Assembly (NCBI GenBank): GCA_963693085.1
Contig: OY856409.1
Location: 518,530,303 to 518,594,302 of the forward strand
Length of the DNA: 64,000 nucleotides
From: Alisma plantago-aquatica
Taxonomy: Eukaryota > Streptophyta > Magnoliopsida > Alismatales > Alismataceae
Direction of reading: 5' to 3'
Positions 35,330 to 47,344 of this stretch are shown here, in pieces. Position 1 is the stretch's first letter, and the number at the start of each line of letters is the position of its first letter. The notes beneath the pieces were generated by a model. The model saw only the letters and a list, made by a program, of their open reading frames with translations, made no database searches and was not told the DNA's origin. The translations under genes and the position numbers were made by a program.

Positions 35330-37727
35330 TGGCATCAAAGTACGTTCGCTCCTAGGGAACCCTAACCTTAGCCGCCGCCCCTCTTCCCTCTCCTCTCCGG
35401 CGCGCACGCAACCCTAGCCGACGCCTCTCTCTCTGAGAGAGCAATAGAGGGGGCACCTCCGCCTGTGGGCGGCTGTCGCCATCTCCATGGCTTAGGCCGA
35501 TCGCCCGCCAGGCATATCCCGGCCTCCACGGCTCATCCTCCTCTTTCTTAATCGATCTAATCTTCTTTACGTATGCCGACGTCCTCCTTCCCGGCTATCT
35601 CCTATCTATCCACCCATCCGCCGCTACATCATTCCCGCCACCGCATCACGCGGTCGCCGTATCCAACAGCAAATAGCCGCCAGCCACAAGTAGCAGCGCC
35701 ACCGCCGCCAGACGCAACAATCAGTACCGCCGACCAAGCCAACAACTGCCTGCCCATGCGCTGCCGATGACCGCCGGCTCTACGCTCTTTGTCGTCAACG
35801 CATGGCTATCAGCGCCACCGCCAACAGCAGCAAGCAGCCATCGCCGTCGATCTCAGGAGTAGTAGCCGCCGTTGTTGCCATCATATCCGCCCAGCCGACT
35901 TCGTCTTCGTTGCCATCGTCTATCCAACCTTTAGCTAATGGAGAAGCTTCGCACATGGCTCCGTCTGCAGCCTCATGGCCTGCAATATCTTCGGAGCCGC
36001 GCAGGAGCCCGTTATCATCTCCTCCGCTATGACCAAGTCCAATGGTAGCCGAGCATCATCTTGTCTCTGTTGAAATTCAACAACAACATCAAAACAACCA
36101 TCGTCGCCATCATCCAGCCCCCCTGGTTTCTGCTCCATCCTGCTGCCGCTGACATCCATTATCCATTGCCATCTTTGTTGAGTCCTTGTTGCTGCCCCAA
36201 CGTCATCACCTATCCCTGGCCAAAACACTCCACCATATTCAACCATGCCATCACCCCTTAATCAGTTTGTCTCCTATATTTTTTATACCGCCCCCAACTT
36301 CTCTATCTCTATTGATATTCAGATCCTTACTCGGATCTATCTTTGGCTAATCAGATCCATTTTTAGCCTAATCGGATTTTTTGCGGCGGCTCCGCCCCTG
36401 CACCCCCAGATTTGTTGCCCTAACGGGCCAAACAAATCCTCCTTTTCGGGTCGGGATTAGATCCATTTAATTTTCTACCCGGATCTTACATTGACCCATT
36501 TAGCTTATTTTCTCCGGTTATCGGTTTCATTCTCCAGATATTACTCATCTCCATATCACAAATTCCTCTCAAATCCACCAATTCCTTTCCCACCCACCCA
36601 TTATGTGTATATCCTTTTTTCCACGTGCGGGGGGGGGGGGGTCATATATCCATTTCTCCACACCAAACACTCACTCGTCGTATTTAGTGTGCGGGAGGGG
36701 GGGATAGAGAGGAGAGGAAGCGATGAGAAGAGAGAATGTGAGAGAATATCAATGAGAGAGAGAGAGTATGAGAAGAGATGATATATGTATTCAGACTACT
36801 TATTCCAGGCTACTATGGAGCTTCGTATTGTTCAACATTGTTCTCTACTTCCAGACAACATTGAAGGATCTCCACTGCAACGTTGGCACCGAGCTTCTCG
36901 CGTTCGTACCGCATTATGTACGTCAGGATAAGAGTTTGCTATGCATATTTCAGCCCTCTTGGTTTTTCTTCCTTCGATGTTAATGGTGGTTCAGTTGATC
37001 ACTCTTGTTGCATTCTTGAGAGACATATGGGTGCTTTTCCAGACTTCTCAGAAGCCTAGTAATTTCAAAGCCTGCTAAGTCCACATCTGCAAGGTTGATT
37101 CATCCAGTTTTATCGTCACTGAGCTATTTTTATCACGTCTTCTTCGAGCTGCAATCTGCTGTATTAGCATCGCCTTCCGCAGATCTTCTTGGGATTTTCC
37201 TTGATGGATGATATCTCCTTTCCTGTCAAGCCCCCAAGGTTCACGCGACGGAGTTATGGTACCTGCATCGTATCACCAACATATCGTCCGTTTGTGTTCG
37301 TGCCACGTTATGCACGTCTTCTCAGACGCTTTGAAGACACCACTACTGCTACATCATCATTGGAGATCCACGTTCGTGCCGCGTTAAGTACGTATTCCAG
37401 TGAAAATGGCGTAGTGGTGGTATTGATGATCGTCTGCTCCAAGTGGCGAATTACTGCTGCAGTATTCACGTTCAATTTCAGATGTTCTTCATTCCAGGTG
37501 CACTTCAAAAAACCTTCATCAAAGCTTGAGGATCTCCAGTCTGCAGAATGCAATTTCAAAGAAAAGAGTCGTCATATGATTTAGGGCGAGGTTTGTTTGA
37601 GGGGGAGTATCAATCTTTTGTATGGGGAGTGATATTTATCTTTTATCATTTCTATCTTTTCTTTTATCGAGTCCTGTAACTCCAAGCTTGGACATGTGTT
37701 TCACCAATGATCCAGCTTGAGGGGGAG

Positions 37728-37995
37728 TGTTAAAGAGTATATATTAGCTTAGCCTATTTAGTTAATAGGTTAATTAGTTAGTGGGCCTTTAGTATCTCGG
37801 CCCATTTAGATTACTTGAGTATATATTAGTTTAGCCTATTTAGTTAATAGGTTAATTAGTTAGTGAGCCTTTAGTATCTCGGCCCGTTTAGATTACTTGA
37901 GCACAAATCTCAGGGTTTCTCCCTTGCTCCTATATATAGGACATGGCCGTGCCTCTTTTATTAGTCGAATCAGTTCAATACAATATTCTTTCACA
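37728..37995 (+). repeat. 3' LTR of N2 with internal 82-bp tandem duplication
   Basis: Starts TGTTAAAGAG after the polypurine tract and ends TTCACA. Units 37737-37818 and 37819-37900 are near-identical tandem copies starting GTATATATTAG. The 5' LTR has only one, so this duplication happened after insertion or during it. Confidence 0.88.
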
Positions 37996-38199
37996 AGAGT
38001 TTTCAAACCACATGTAAATCATCAAAGCTGTCAATACGATACCATTGTACAATTACTATAGCTGTCCTTTTTTATGAACTTTGTTAGCTCTTATACTATT
38101 TTACTATGAGCATACTTTAGTAGGTTTCTCTATCTTTGTGTCTCTATCTTTTGTAAAATTTTGAGGCTTATGCCTCATTTTGATATTAAAAAAACTAGT

Positions 38200-41100
38200 C
38201 ATTACTCTCGGGCTTTGAAACTCTGAGCCAACTTTATTGTAAAGAGTGGGTGCCAGTGATGCGACCACTCCTTGTATTATGAAAATAACCAAGACAACCC
38301 CAACATACATCCAAAATAGGTAAAGAAGGGGTGCATAGCATTTCTCAAAAATTGTATGGAATACAAAACAGATAGAGTTATAGCAGGTGAAGTAAACTAC
38401 ATTATTACAACATAAACAATGGTTCAACATATTGGTTCATGACGGACATAAAGAAAACTATAAGAAATTACTAAAATTAGATAGGTCGGATGCGGGTGGC
38501 CACCTAGGCATCTCAGATTCTTCTCTCAGTGAGCTATTCTTGAGCGGGTCTCTCCGAATTTAGGTCCACAAAATCTTGGTCTTCAAACACTGGATTCTCA
38601 GGTTGTTTAGGGTTTGAATGAAGGGGAACAACACCCAAAAAGTTAAAAAATAAAAGTATGTATCAGTAACCATTAAGAATGTGCATAGTAAAATATTTGT
38701 GCATTGCATGGTAGGTAAGAACAAGAGAAAGGGGTTCTCATGCAAGAGGAGATTATTAACATGTAGGTAAGTTCAATGAAAAATAAACAAGAGAATGAGG
38801 TATTGTACATAAGAGCAAAGAGATATTTTAAGGAGTCTTGCCATTAATCAATCCACAATTTTGCAAAATAATACACAATTGCATGCAAACATAAAATAGA
38901 CTAAAAGTACCTAAAGTAGGACCAAGACACCGTTGGGTCATTGGCCAAAAATCGGTGTCGAAAGCACATCCTGTGCTAAACAACACACCTTGAACGGAAT
39001 AACACACCCCTATATAAAAATAGGTGGAAACAACTCGCGCAAGGCGGAATAACACCCTACTGGTTATAGCTACTATAAATAATTAGTCTAAATACCATGC
39101 ACACGTAATAGACAAAAAAGATATATTTATCCAATCATTAATCAGAATTAAACATTCAAATGGCATATCAGGGGGTCATAGATCCAAGGCAACATGGTAG
39201 TTCATACTCCACAAGAATTCATAAGATTCAAATAAGGAAATATGAAATTTTGTTATAGATACCCAAAGAGGGATAATGTTCGAGAGGATGCCTCATTATA
39301 AGGAAATTGGAACATAGTCATATGAATGCCAAATTAAATAGAAGTTGCACAAACCTGAAGGAGGATCGAAATGTCCAACGATACTTTTAAGGTCATGGTT
39401 TAGAGTTTTTCAACTCCTAGTTTAAAATTAATGTACAAGGTAATTCTCAACTGTACTTTTAAGTTCATGGTTCAAAGTTTGTCAACACCTACTGTAATAT
39501 TAATGTACAAGGTAATTCTAATCAAACCATTAGACCCTAAAAAGGCCTTGTGGATAAACTTAGATTTAGAATATGAAAACCTCACCAAAATATTGTGCAA
39601 ATTATTCTGATTTCAAAAACATGTATTTTTATATTTTTCAGATATTCTAGTAATTAATTATCAATTTTACAAGTAATATTCTAAATAATAATAAAAGAAA
39701 TGACCAAATGGCTTTCCCCGTGTAAGGGAAAGATGAGCAACGTGTCCCTATGCTAGAGACAAGCTCAATGTATCAAAGTGTCATCACTAGGGAACTAGTA
39801 GGGAGGGAGTAGTGGGCTTTGCTATGAAAGGCTAGAGAAGGAGAACTGCATCCGAACGAGAGAGATGTCAAAGCTATCTTCTGCAAAGCCGGAAATGCTT
39901 GGAAGGTCTCTACGAGTTTGATCGTCAAAGGATCACAAGAAACCATGACCAAGAACAAATGGGAATGATTAATTTACTGCGAGGTTGATTAGTAAACACG
40001 ATGAAGTTTTACGTTTGAAAGCAATTGAAAAGCCCAATTGCACAAGGCAAAAACATCCTATCAATCCGTCATAACTATTTGAAGCCAATTGTTTCGTTCA
40101 CAATGATTAAGGACCTCCGGTCATCCTCGCCGTGATTGGCATGATTACGAGATGCAAGGAGTTCACCGAAGAGGAAATCCAGTCCATCACACGAGAAACC
40201 AACTATGGGGAAATGAAGAGTGGGGAGTAAGGAAGTTTACCGTCAAGTTAATATGACTCTGAAGGAGTGTAGCGTCATGGAGTAAGGACAATTTTTCGGA
40301 GAAGATGACCAAGCCTGTCACGGAGAGTTAGCACCAATTGAGTGAGGGATTCAATAAGGTAGAGCATGGTGAAGCCTTTTAGGTTATAGGGTATTGAACA
40401 AATCGTTTGCTAAATACATCGATAGAATGGTTACAGGAGTTAATACATTAAACTCGATGACTAAATGCTCAGATGAAACAGAAGGAGAATTGAAATGGTT
40501 ATGGAATTGTTCGAAGTAGTTGAAATATGAGCGACAAAATAAGGCAAAAAAATCCTAGCCAACATAACGGTCGAAGGTGGGGAGAACGGAGGAAGAAGAT
40601 GGCTCGCACGTCGTAGGATCAAATCCACGCCTAACACGGGCCGTCAGATCGCATAATGCCTATTTAGGCCACGTCATAACGATTAAAGACCGAGACTTAG
40701 GTTAATTTACGTGTGACCCATTAAATCAACTGATTTCCTAATTACGCTTTATGTTTCTCTCTCTTTACTCAATTTGAGGGTGTATTTAATATCCAAAAGT
40801 TTTGAAATTTGCTAGGTTACTAGGGCATGAGGAAACCGAATTTAACATATGTTTTGTATTTTGAAAACATTCGATGTTGTCTTCCATTATTTGTATATTA
40901 AGCAATCATTTAATGAATTAACTCCTCTCTAGTAATCAATTATGATCCCATTCTGCATATTAACTGGATTATGTATTCCTAGGAATATTCTAGAGAATAA
41001 AACCTACTATATGAGTTTTGTACATCAAATCCTAATGTTTAGTTTGATTATGGTTATTTCACATTTAAACCATTTTTCTTTGTAGAAAATGTGTATTAGT

Positions 41101-41287
41101 AAACTCTAACTAAACCTAATGTATCTTAAATTAGGAAAAAGGTACTAAATATTATTTTAGTCGATAAGACTGAGGAAAAGGGAAGGAAAAATCTGATATC
41201 TAGGTCTCTAGTTTGATTACCCATGAGGACGGGATGACTTGATAAAAAAAAAAGGAAATTTTCATATCTAGGTTTGGATATGTTATA
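38200..41287 (-). mobile_element. Large LTR C, diverged relative of A and B
   Basis: The right end GATATGTTATA (41277-41287) corresponds to TATGTTACA of A and B. The interior shares short motifs in the same order, for example GAAAACCTCACCAA at about 39577 and again in B at 55919. The left end is uncertain. No purine tract or coding region adjoins it, so it is probably a solo LTR. Confidence 0.5.
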
Positions 41288-41294
41288 TTCATAC

Positions 41295-41428
41295 TTGCCT
41301 AGGCGGCTAGGCGCTCCTTTCCTCCCAAGGGAAGCCTAGGGGGCCTAGGCGTTCTTTATATTTGTTTATATTTTGCATATATATAAATGATTCACGTATA
41401 CATTTAGCTATACTCAAATATATACATC
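41295..41428. mobile_element. CCTAGG-rich element H3, left part (interrupted by F)
   Basis: TTGCCTAGGCGGCTAGGCGC and GGGGGCCTAGGCG-like ends match H1/H2 termini. The element resumes at 46133 after copia element F. Confidence 0.55.
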
Positions 41429-41447
41429 ACTATTCTAAAATACTAAA

Positions 41448-42062
41448 GGCAACTCCATTCTGTTGCGGAGTATAAGCGCATGAGGTTTGGTGAATAGTAC
41501 CCAGTTTGTGACAAAAAAAACTGACCGAGGCTTGCATGAATTCAAGGGCATTGTCAGTGCGAAAGATTTTTATAGATTTACTAAAATGGGTACGTATTTC
41601 AGAAAAAAAGGCAGTAATAGTATCAAGAATGTTAGACCGATCTTTTAACAAGAATATCTAGGTGGTTCTAGAGAAATCATCAATAGAACTCAAAGTACCG
41701 GAAATCAGAGACACTGGGAACAGAACATGGGCCCCAAATATCAACATGCACTATATCAAAAGATTGTTTTCAGCCAATACATAACTTTTTGAAAAGGAAT
41801 ACCTAGTTTGTTTGCCTAACTGGCAAGTTTCACAATGAAAAACAGAATCAGAAATAACAGGTAGTTTGTGCTTCAATTTGGCCACTGACGGATGTCCCAA
41901 CCGATAGTGCCATTGGATGCCCGTCACAAAAGAAGTGAGAAGCGCAACAGTCCTCGGTACATCCAGGTAGTATAAGTCGTCTGGTCCCTCATGACCCGAA
42001 CCAATCTTCGTCCTCGTACGCAGATCCTGAAAGATAACACCATCCGGGTCAAATGTAGTTGT
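41448..42062 (-). pseudogene. F pol fragment: zinc-binding and integrase core
   Basis: Minus-strand pieces at 41751-42062 (GSGHEGPDDLYYLD, then WHYRLGHPSVAKLKH and CETCQLGKQTRYSF, the HX3H and CX2C of the integrase zinc region) and 41448-41651 (DNALEFM...YTPQQNGVA) match the same segments of E. The part joining them is broken by a stop or shift near 41740-41650. The fragment ends at the deletion junction. Confidence 0.85.
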
Positions 42063-43943
42063 TAACAATACAAGGAATTAAATGACCGATACCGACGCCG
42101 TTTCGACAGCTTGGGTATAGATATTTACAGGTATACTGACGAAAATATCGACAGATGCAATCCTGGCCATACCGACGCCAAAATGAACGAATTAAATCAT
42201 GAAATTTTACAAGCGTGGTCTCAACACCTAGATGTAACGTTTTATGCAATAAAATTCTATATTGGGTATGTGGGGGGGGGGTCAATCATGTGTGAGTTAG
42301 GGAAGATGTTCTTTTTTTTGGAGATTTCGATTAAGGATATCGATGGCAAAATATTGGAATTAAGATTTGGAAATTTACTAGCACAATCCATAAACATAAA
42401 CACACACACTTATGCAATAATATCCAATTTACAACACATGAATAACATAGTAACTTACTAACTCATATCAGTTGTATGTCGAGTTACACACTGATTATCC
42501 ATACAAGATTGAGTTGATATGGTTGACTTATTGCTCCCCTGTCATATACATTATGTAAGGTTGGTGATATGAAGTTACGTGTTGCTCAGACACGTGTACA
42601 ATTAAGATTTGGAATTTTACTAGCACAATCCATAAGCATAAACACACACACACACTTATGCAATAATATCCAATTTACAACACATGAATAACATGGTAAC
42701 TTACTAACTCATATCAATTGTATGTCGAGTTACACACTGATTATCCATACAAGATTGAGTTGATATGGTTGACATATTGCTCCCATGACATGTACATTAT
42801 GTAAGTTTGTTGATATGAAGTTGCGTGTTGCTCAGACACGTCATGTACAATACTATATAAGTGTATAATACTCATTCATATTATGTAATTAAACACAATA
42901 TGTTTTAGAATTTTACAGTACTATGTCTCCATATGCCTCATATTAGATTCTGAAAGAAAATATACACAAGGGCTTTCTATTGCTCTTCTTCAATGTGTGA
43001 CTTTGACAATTAACTTCATGACTGTCAAGGAAGTTAAACACCATCACTATTGTGACACCTTTTCTCCGCTGTTGTTTGTACCACATGATCTTGATATGCG
43101 GTAGTGAGATTCTCCATGGATTATGCACAATAGAGGGATAAGTATAAAAGCCATTATTACCATGCCCATTATATGCATACCGTGGGGATGCGATAATATA
43201 AAAGTGTAGATAATATGTCAACCATGTCCATGTTGTGCGATATATGTAGCAAGTGTCATATATCAACAAATACAAGACTAGAAAATTACAAAAATCTATA
43301 TTTTTTTACAATATTTGTTTGTTGTGTTGCGAAGTAGTACATTTTCTTACTTTGTATGATAAAAATACTAGTAAGAAGAACATATGTATACAAATTAGCT
43401 CACTACTAAAAATGATAGCAAATTATACTTATATTTTGTGAATTATTTAGGTATATAACTATGATTATAATGTAGATTATGAGAAAGTGTTGTGGATCTA
43501 AGAACACATACAATCAGGAAGACATAAAAAAGCAGATGGTGAGATCTTTGCCAATTTAAGGCATTTTGGTATGAATTTACATTTTAGTTGAGATAGATGG
43601 TGTAAATGAGAGAAATGGTAGAAAGCATAAAGGCATACCTTAGATTAGACTTATCTGAGCCCTAGTTGTCGAGATCCCTTTGCTCCAACATTTCCTCCTC
43701 TCAAACAACAGAAACTGACTCAAGCACACAAAAAATCGGTATTTCTGTCGGTATATCAGTACATTTTGTCGAAATTTGGCGGTATTTGGCGATATTTGTC
43801 GATATTTGGCGGTATACCATCGATATACCGATATTTGCAATCCCAGCGATAGGATTGTGTGAACCGATGACCGATGCCGTCGATATCGGTATACCGGTCG
43901 ATATATCGACGATATCGTCGATATCTCTTTCATTGTAACAATA
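42063..43943. mobile_element. hAT-type element G with 8-bp duplication, inside F
   Basis: The element proper is 42071-43935 (1,865 bp) between perfect TAACAATA duplications (42063-42070, 43936-43943). The ends read CAAGG... and ...CATTG, that is CAAGG and CAATG as 5' termini, fitting the hAT YARNG form. Both subterminal regions are full of CGATAT, GGTATACCG and TATCGAC units (left 42080-42180, right 43735-43925). The interior has a tandem duplication of about 242 bp (42362-42603 and 42604-42850). No transposase was recognised. Removing G rejoins the F reading. Confidence 0.85.
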
Positions 43944-45196
43944 TGACTGACATATAATAAGTTAATTGGAAATTTAGGAACATATAATGCAGAGCACATA
44001 GGTAGGCGGCTAGAAGTACAGATATTTTCAAAACCAGAGACAGGCGTTTGTGAACCGTCAGCTAGAGTAACATGAGGAATAGCAGTAGTTTTATGCAAAG
44101 TAGAAAATAAGGTAGGATTGCCAGTAATGTGGGAGGTCGCACCAGAGTCGATCACCCAAGTGTTTTTACCAGACTGGGCCCGGAGAGCAGTACTACCATC
44201 AATGGAAGTCTCAGTAGATGAGGCCAAACGCGCTTGAAGCAGTTTCTCAAATTCCGATCTGATCCAATCGGCAGACGGTGGAGCAGAAGAGGAGACAACA
44301 GTGTCAGGCTGTTCAGATGTGACTTGATTTGCCCACGCAGGTTTCCCGTGTTTGATCCAGCAACGGTCTTCATTATTATTAGTTCGTTTGCAGAAGGTGC
44401 AATAGCGTTGTTCAGTAGCATCAGCAGTAGAGGAGGAAGACCCCCGTCTTGGACCAGTAGAAGATCGTCCACGACTGTGTCCTCGACCGCGACCACGTCC
44501 ACAGAAGGAGTCTCCTGTCCTAACAACAAGGGCTGTCCGATCAGAAGTATCAGGAAGTGCTTGAGAGACGTAGGGAAGACGCTGCACATGCTTCAGAACA
44601 TCGCGTAAGGTAGGAAGAGGATCACTAGAAAGGATCTGATCGACTACCCCCACAAAGGATGACGACATGCCAACAAGAAATTGGACTAACTGTAACTCAT
44701 TGTGCTGGTGCTGGATCTCAGTAATATCTGATGATAGGGGTGATAGACCTCGAACTCATCCCAAAGAGCAGAGCATTGATTATTGTAGTCCTTCAAAGAA
44801 TCAGTAGCCGAGTACTCCAATTTGGCCAAGTTTTTGAAGATTTTGAATACCTTTTTCAGATTCTGTTGGTGAGAGTACACGTGGGAAAACTGATCCCACA
44901 TTTCCTTGGCCGTCTTCAGGCAGAGCAAAGACTGGCTGATTGTGGGCTCTGCACTATTGACCAGCCAGGTCATGACTCATGACACCATAATCTTCTTTAG
45001 ACCAAAGATCATAGGCTTGTTTCGTCTTGTCATTAACATATGTAGCAGGAGTCGCGGGACCTTTGGTAGACATATGCGAGAAGCATCCTTGAGCCTTGAC
45101 ATAGAGTTCAAAGGAGGCTGTCCATAAGTGATAGTTGGAGCCATCCAGTTTGACAGTAGTGACGCACAAGTTGCGGGGAACGTCTGTGGTCTCCAT
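43944..45196 (-). pseudogene. Gag and protease start of F
   Basis: Gag starts at ATG 45194-45196 (METTDVPRNLCVTTVKLDGS). It continues through SQSLLCLKTAKEMWDQFSHV, an RGRGRGHSRGR basic region, and a CTFCKRTNNNEDRC knuckle-like motif in which the His is replaced by Asn. It ends in protease WVIDSGATSHITG (about 44157) and ALYVPKFPINLL before the G insertion. It is broken by frame changes near 44960 and 44690. The plus-strand frame 45483-45866 in the G-rich leader is not coding. Confidence 0.87.
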
Positions 45197-45923
45197 GATG
45201 AAAGTAGGCAGTGTGAACTAAGGCGCAGGAAGCAGTAGCAAGCAGAAGGTTGACGTAGCAGTCAACAGAAGCAGACAACAGTAGAAACCCAATACATGGG
45301 CAGATCTAGAGGCACCACAGCTGAGCGCACAAGATAGGAGTAGGAGATCCAAGCATCGGATCTCAGGAACCCACACAGGGGCATCAAGGAATATAGAAGA
45401 ACCTACGCCAACATGGAGGAAAAATTATTCCCACCATGAGGCGTAGGTAGGCAGAGAGCAGAACTAAGTTTACGTCTTCAACGTGCCAGAACTAGAAAGT
45501 GTCCGAAGATGTCCGGAGACCAACGGGAAGAGGATGGATGGATGGTGCGGTCAACGGGATGGGATATGGATAATAGATGAAGAAGGTGGTGATGACGGAG
45601 AGCTAGGAAGGTGGTGGTGGGGAGCTGTGGAGGAGAGAGGGTGGAGGCGGCAGGTTGAGAGGTGGGTGGCAGTGGCGAAAAGGGGCAGGAGTGGCTACAG
45701 GCTGGTGGGGTGGGTGGAGATGGTGGCGGTGGTATTTGGGGTGGAGAAGGGAGAGCGGGGAGAAGGGGCTGGTGGGGTGGAGGAGGTGAGGCCGGCGGCG
45801 GCAGGGGCTGAGGAGGCCGACGACGGCAACAAGGAAAAAAGAAAAAGGGGGGGGGGTGGCGGCTAGGGTTATGTGGGTACGGTGTTAGGGTTTAGGAGGG
45901 AGGGGTTTAGGGAGGATCAGGAG

Positions 45924-45935
45924 GCTCTGATACCA
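45924..45935 (-). other. Primer-binding site of F
   Basis: The minus strand reads TGGTATCAGAGC directly after the LTR end ...TTTTAGA. Confidence 0.9.
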
Positions 45936-46127
45936 TCTAAAATACTAAAAGCTATTTCTTATTGAGTGAATAAAACAAGTACATGGCTCTCTCTTTTATA
46001 AGACAAGAGAGTGAGACATAAAGTAGAGCTAGGCAATATGGGATAAAAGTACAAGAGGCTACAAAGACAAAAGCCAAAATACACTAAGTAAGAAACATCA
46101 CATCACAGTAAAAAATATATACTAATA
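45936..46127 (-). repeat. 5' LTR of F
   Basis: About 192 bases; minus strand ends GTATTTTAGA at the primer site. It contains CTTATAAAAGAGAG (TATA-like) and resembles the E LTR in length and layout. The outer end is set by the possible ACTAT duplication and is less certain. Confidence 0.7.
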
Positions 46128-46132
46128 ACTAT

Positions 46133-46685
46133 ATACATTTGTAATTGTTATCTCTAAGCTTAATCAACAATAACTTAAATTAATCACACCTGTCATGACC
46201 TAAGCTAGACCCATTCAACCTTAATTTGACCAATCATGATCTAAATTGGACCTAATTGAACTTAATATGTCCAAATTTAGCCTATGTTAGACCTATTTTG
46301 GCATAACATGACCTAATCAAACGTAACTTCCCATAGTTTGACCTACATTCACCTAAGTGATCCCTAATTTGGCAAAATCAGACCTAGTTCTCCAAATAAG
46401 ACATGATTTCCACAAATCAGACCTATTTCCCCCCAAATAAGACCTAATATGCCCAAATCAAATCTGATTTAGCCTAAATCAGATCCATTTCTTCTCTTAA
46501 ATAACTAAACTTGATCTAATATGACCAAATTCATATCTAATACATGCTTATTTGGTCTTTAGGTGCCTTAATTTGGGCCTAAAAGCCCTTAGGCATCCAG
46601 TTTAGCTATTTGAAAGCCTAGGCGCCCAGTTTAAGGTTGCCCACTTAGAGCCTAGGGGGCCTAGTAGGCGGGAGCCTGGATAACT
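46133..46685. mobile_element. CCTAGG-rich element H3, right part
   Basis: The body consists of CCAAATCAGACCTA/ATTTGACCTA-type degenerate repeats, the reverse complement of the H1/H2 minisatellite. It ends in GCCTAGGCGCCC and GGGGGCCTAGTAGGCGGG blocks. H3 is therefore in the opposite orientation to H1 and H2. Confidence 0.6.
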
Positions 46686-47270
46686 ATGATTACATTTACC
46701 ATCTATTGTGCTTTGCTTGTATATTCATTTATAATGGTCAATTCTGCTTGAGTTAAATTTGAAAAATACTGCTAGAAATGTATGTTTTATTCACTCAATA
46801 TACGCAAATTAAGTTGAAGGACATTTGAAATTGATGCTTAACTACTCTACATATTGTTGATCTCGTCCTGAGAAAGAGATCTACATATAAATGCATGAAT
46901 ATGTTTGCATGGTTGTGGAAAATAAACCTTGGACAATAAATAGCCTAATTTCTCTTTAGGCTCCAATTGGTTTGCAGTAACCACTCCGAAAAATTTATGA
47001 ACTCGAGTTCTACAGTTTTTTTATGATTGGTTTTACTAAGTGAGGAACTTGAGTTTCGGTGACGACCTGAGAGTAACAAAATACAGCTCCCGAGTTCCTC
47101 CAAAAAAGAGCTAAAAACAAGTTCCGGATAAAATGTTTAATTTTCTCTATATCAATAACGCTTGCTATGCAATTATGTGTAATTTTCTTTATAAATGACA
47201 AATATGCATTTATGACTAGGGATGACCACAATGTGGATAGGGTTTATTGTCTAAATCATAATGGCAATAT

Positions 47271-47326
47271 GATAAAATGTTATACACCATAAACGTACGA
47301 TAAAATGTTATACACCATAAACGTAC
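47271..47326. repeat. 28-bp tandem duplication
   Basis: Two exact copies of a 28-base unit starting GATAAAATGTTATACACC lie side by side at 47271-47298 and 47299-47326. Confidence 0.95.
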
Positions 47327-47344
47327 TATGGTTAAACATTATAC

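Larger units (their letters stand above)
35144..38000 (+). mobile_element. Non-autonomous LTR element N2
   Basis: N2 occupies 35149-37995 and is flanked by perfect AGAGT duplications (35144-35148, 37996-38000). Its LTRs are 35149-35329 (181 bp, start decayed to TATTAAAG) and 37728-37995 (268 bp, enlarged by an internal duplication). A weakened primer site TGGCATCAAAGT lies at 35330 and a polypurine tract TTGAGGGGGAG at 37718-37727. The 2.4-kb interior has no gag or pol. It contains a GC-rich leader, a GA-rich tract (36690-36780), and repeats of a GTTCGTGCCGCGTTA-like motif. LTR, GA tract and 3' region match N1, so the two define one family. Confidence 0.9.
32926..38053 (+). mobile_element. 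Degenerate short-LTR retroelement K, hosting N2 in its right LTR
   Basis: A left repeat (32926-33049, TGTTATATAGG...) resembles a right repeat split by N2 (35029-35148 and 38001-38053, TGTTAGATGGG...). Both share TAAACTCCTAT and CACATGTAAATCATCAA in the same order. The left repeat is followed by GGTTTCAGAG, close to a tRNA-Met primer site, and the right repeat is preceded by a polypurine tract ATTGAGGGGAAG (35017-35028). No gag or pol is seen in the 2 kb between. The outer target duplication is not clear, so the outline is tentative. Confidence 0.45.
41429..46132 (-). mobile_element. Copia element F, internally deleted, carrying hAT element G
   Basis: The minus-strand order is 5' LTR (45936-46127), primer site (45924-45935), leader, gag (45196 downward), protease, G insertion, integrase, then an abrupt junction at 41447/41448. 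There the integrase reading stops (after a QQNGVA motif) and the last 14 bases of the LTR follow (41434-41447). RT, RNase H and almost the whole 3' LTR are gone. ACTAT at 41429-41433 and 46128-46132 may be the target duplication, though the area is A+T-rich. Gag and integrase are close relatives of those of E. Confidence 0.85.

Noticed and set aside
45483..45866. 127-codon plus-strand frame, Gly/Glu/Arg-rich
   Set aside because: It is antisense to the G-rich leader of element F, between its primer site and gag.
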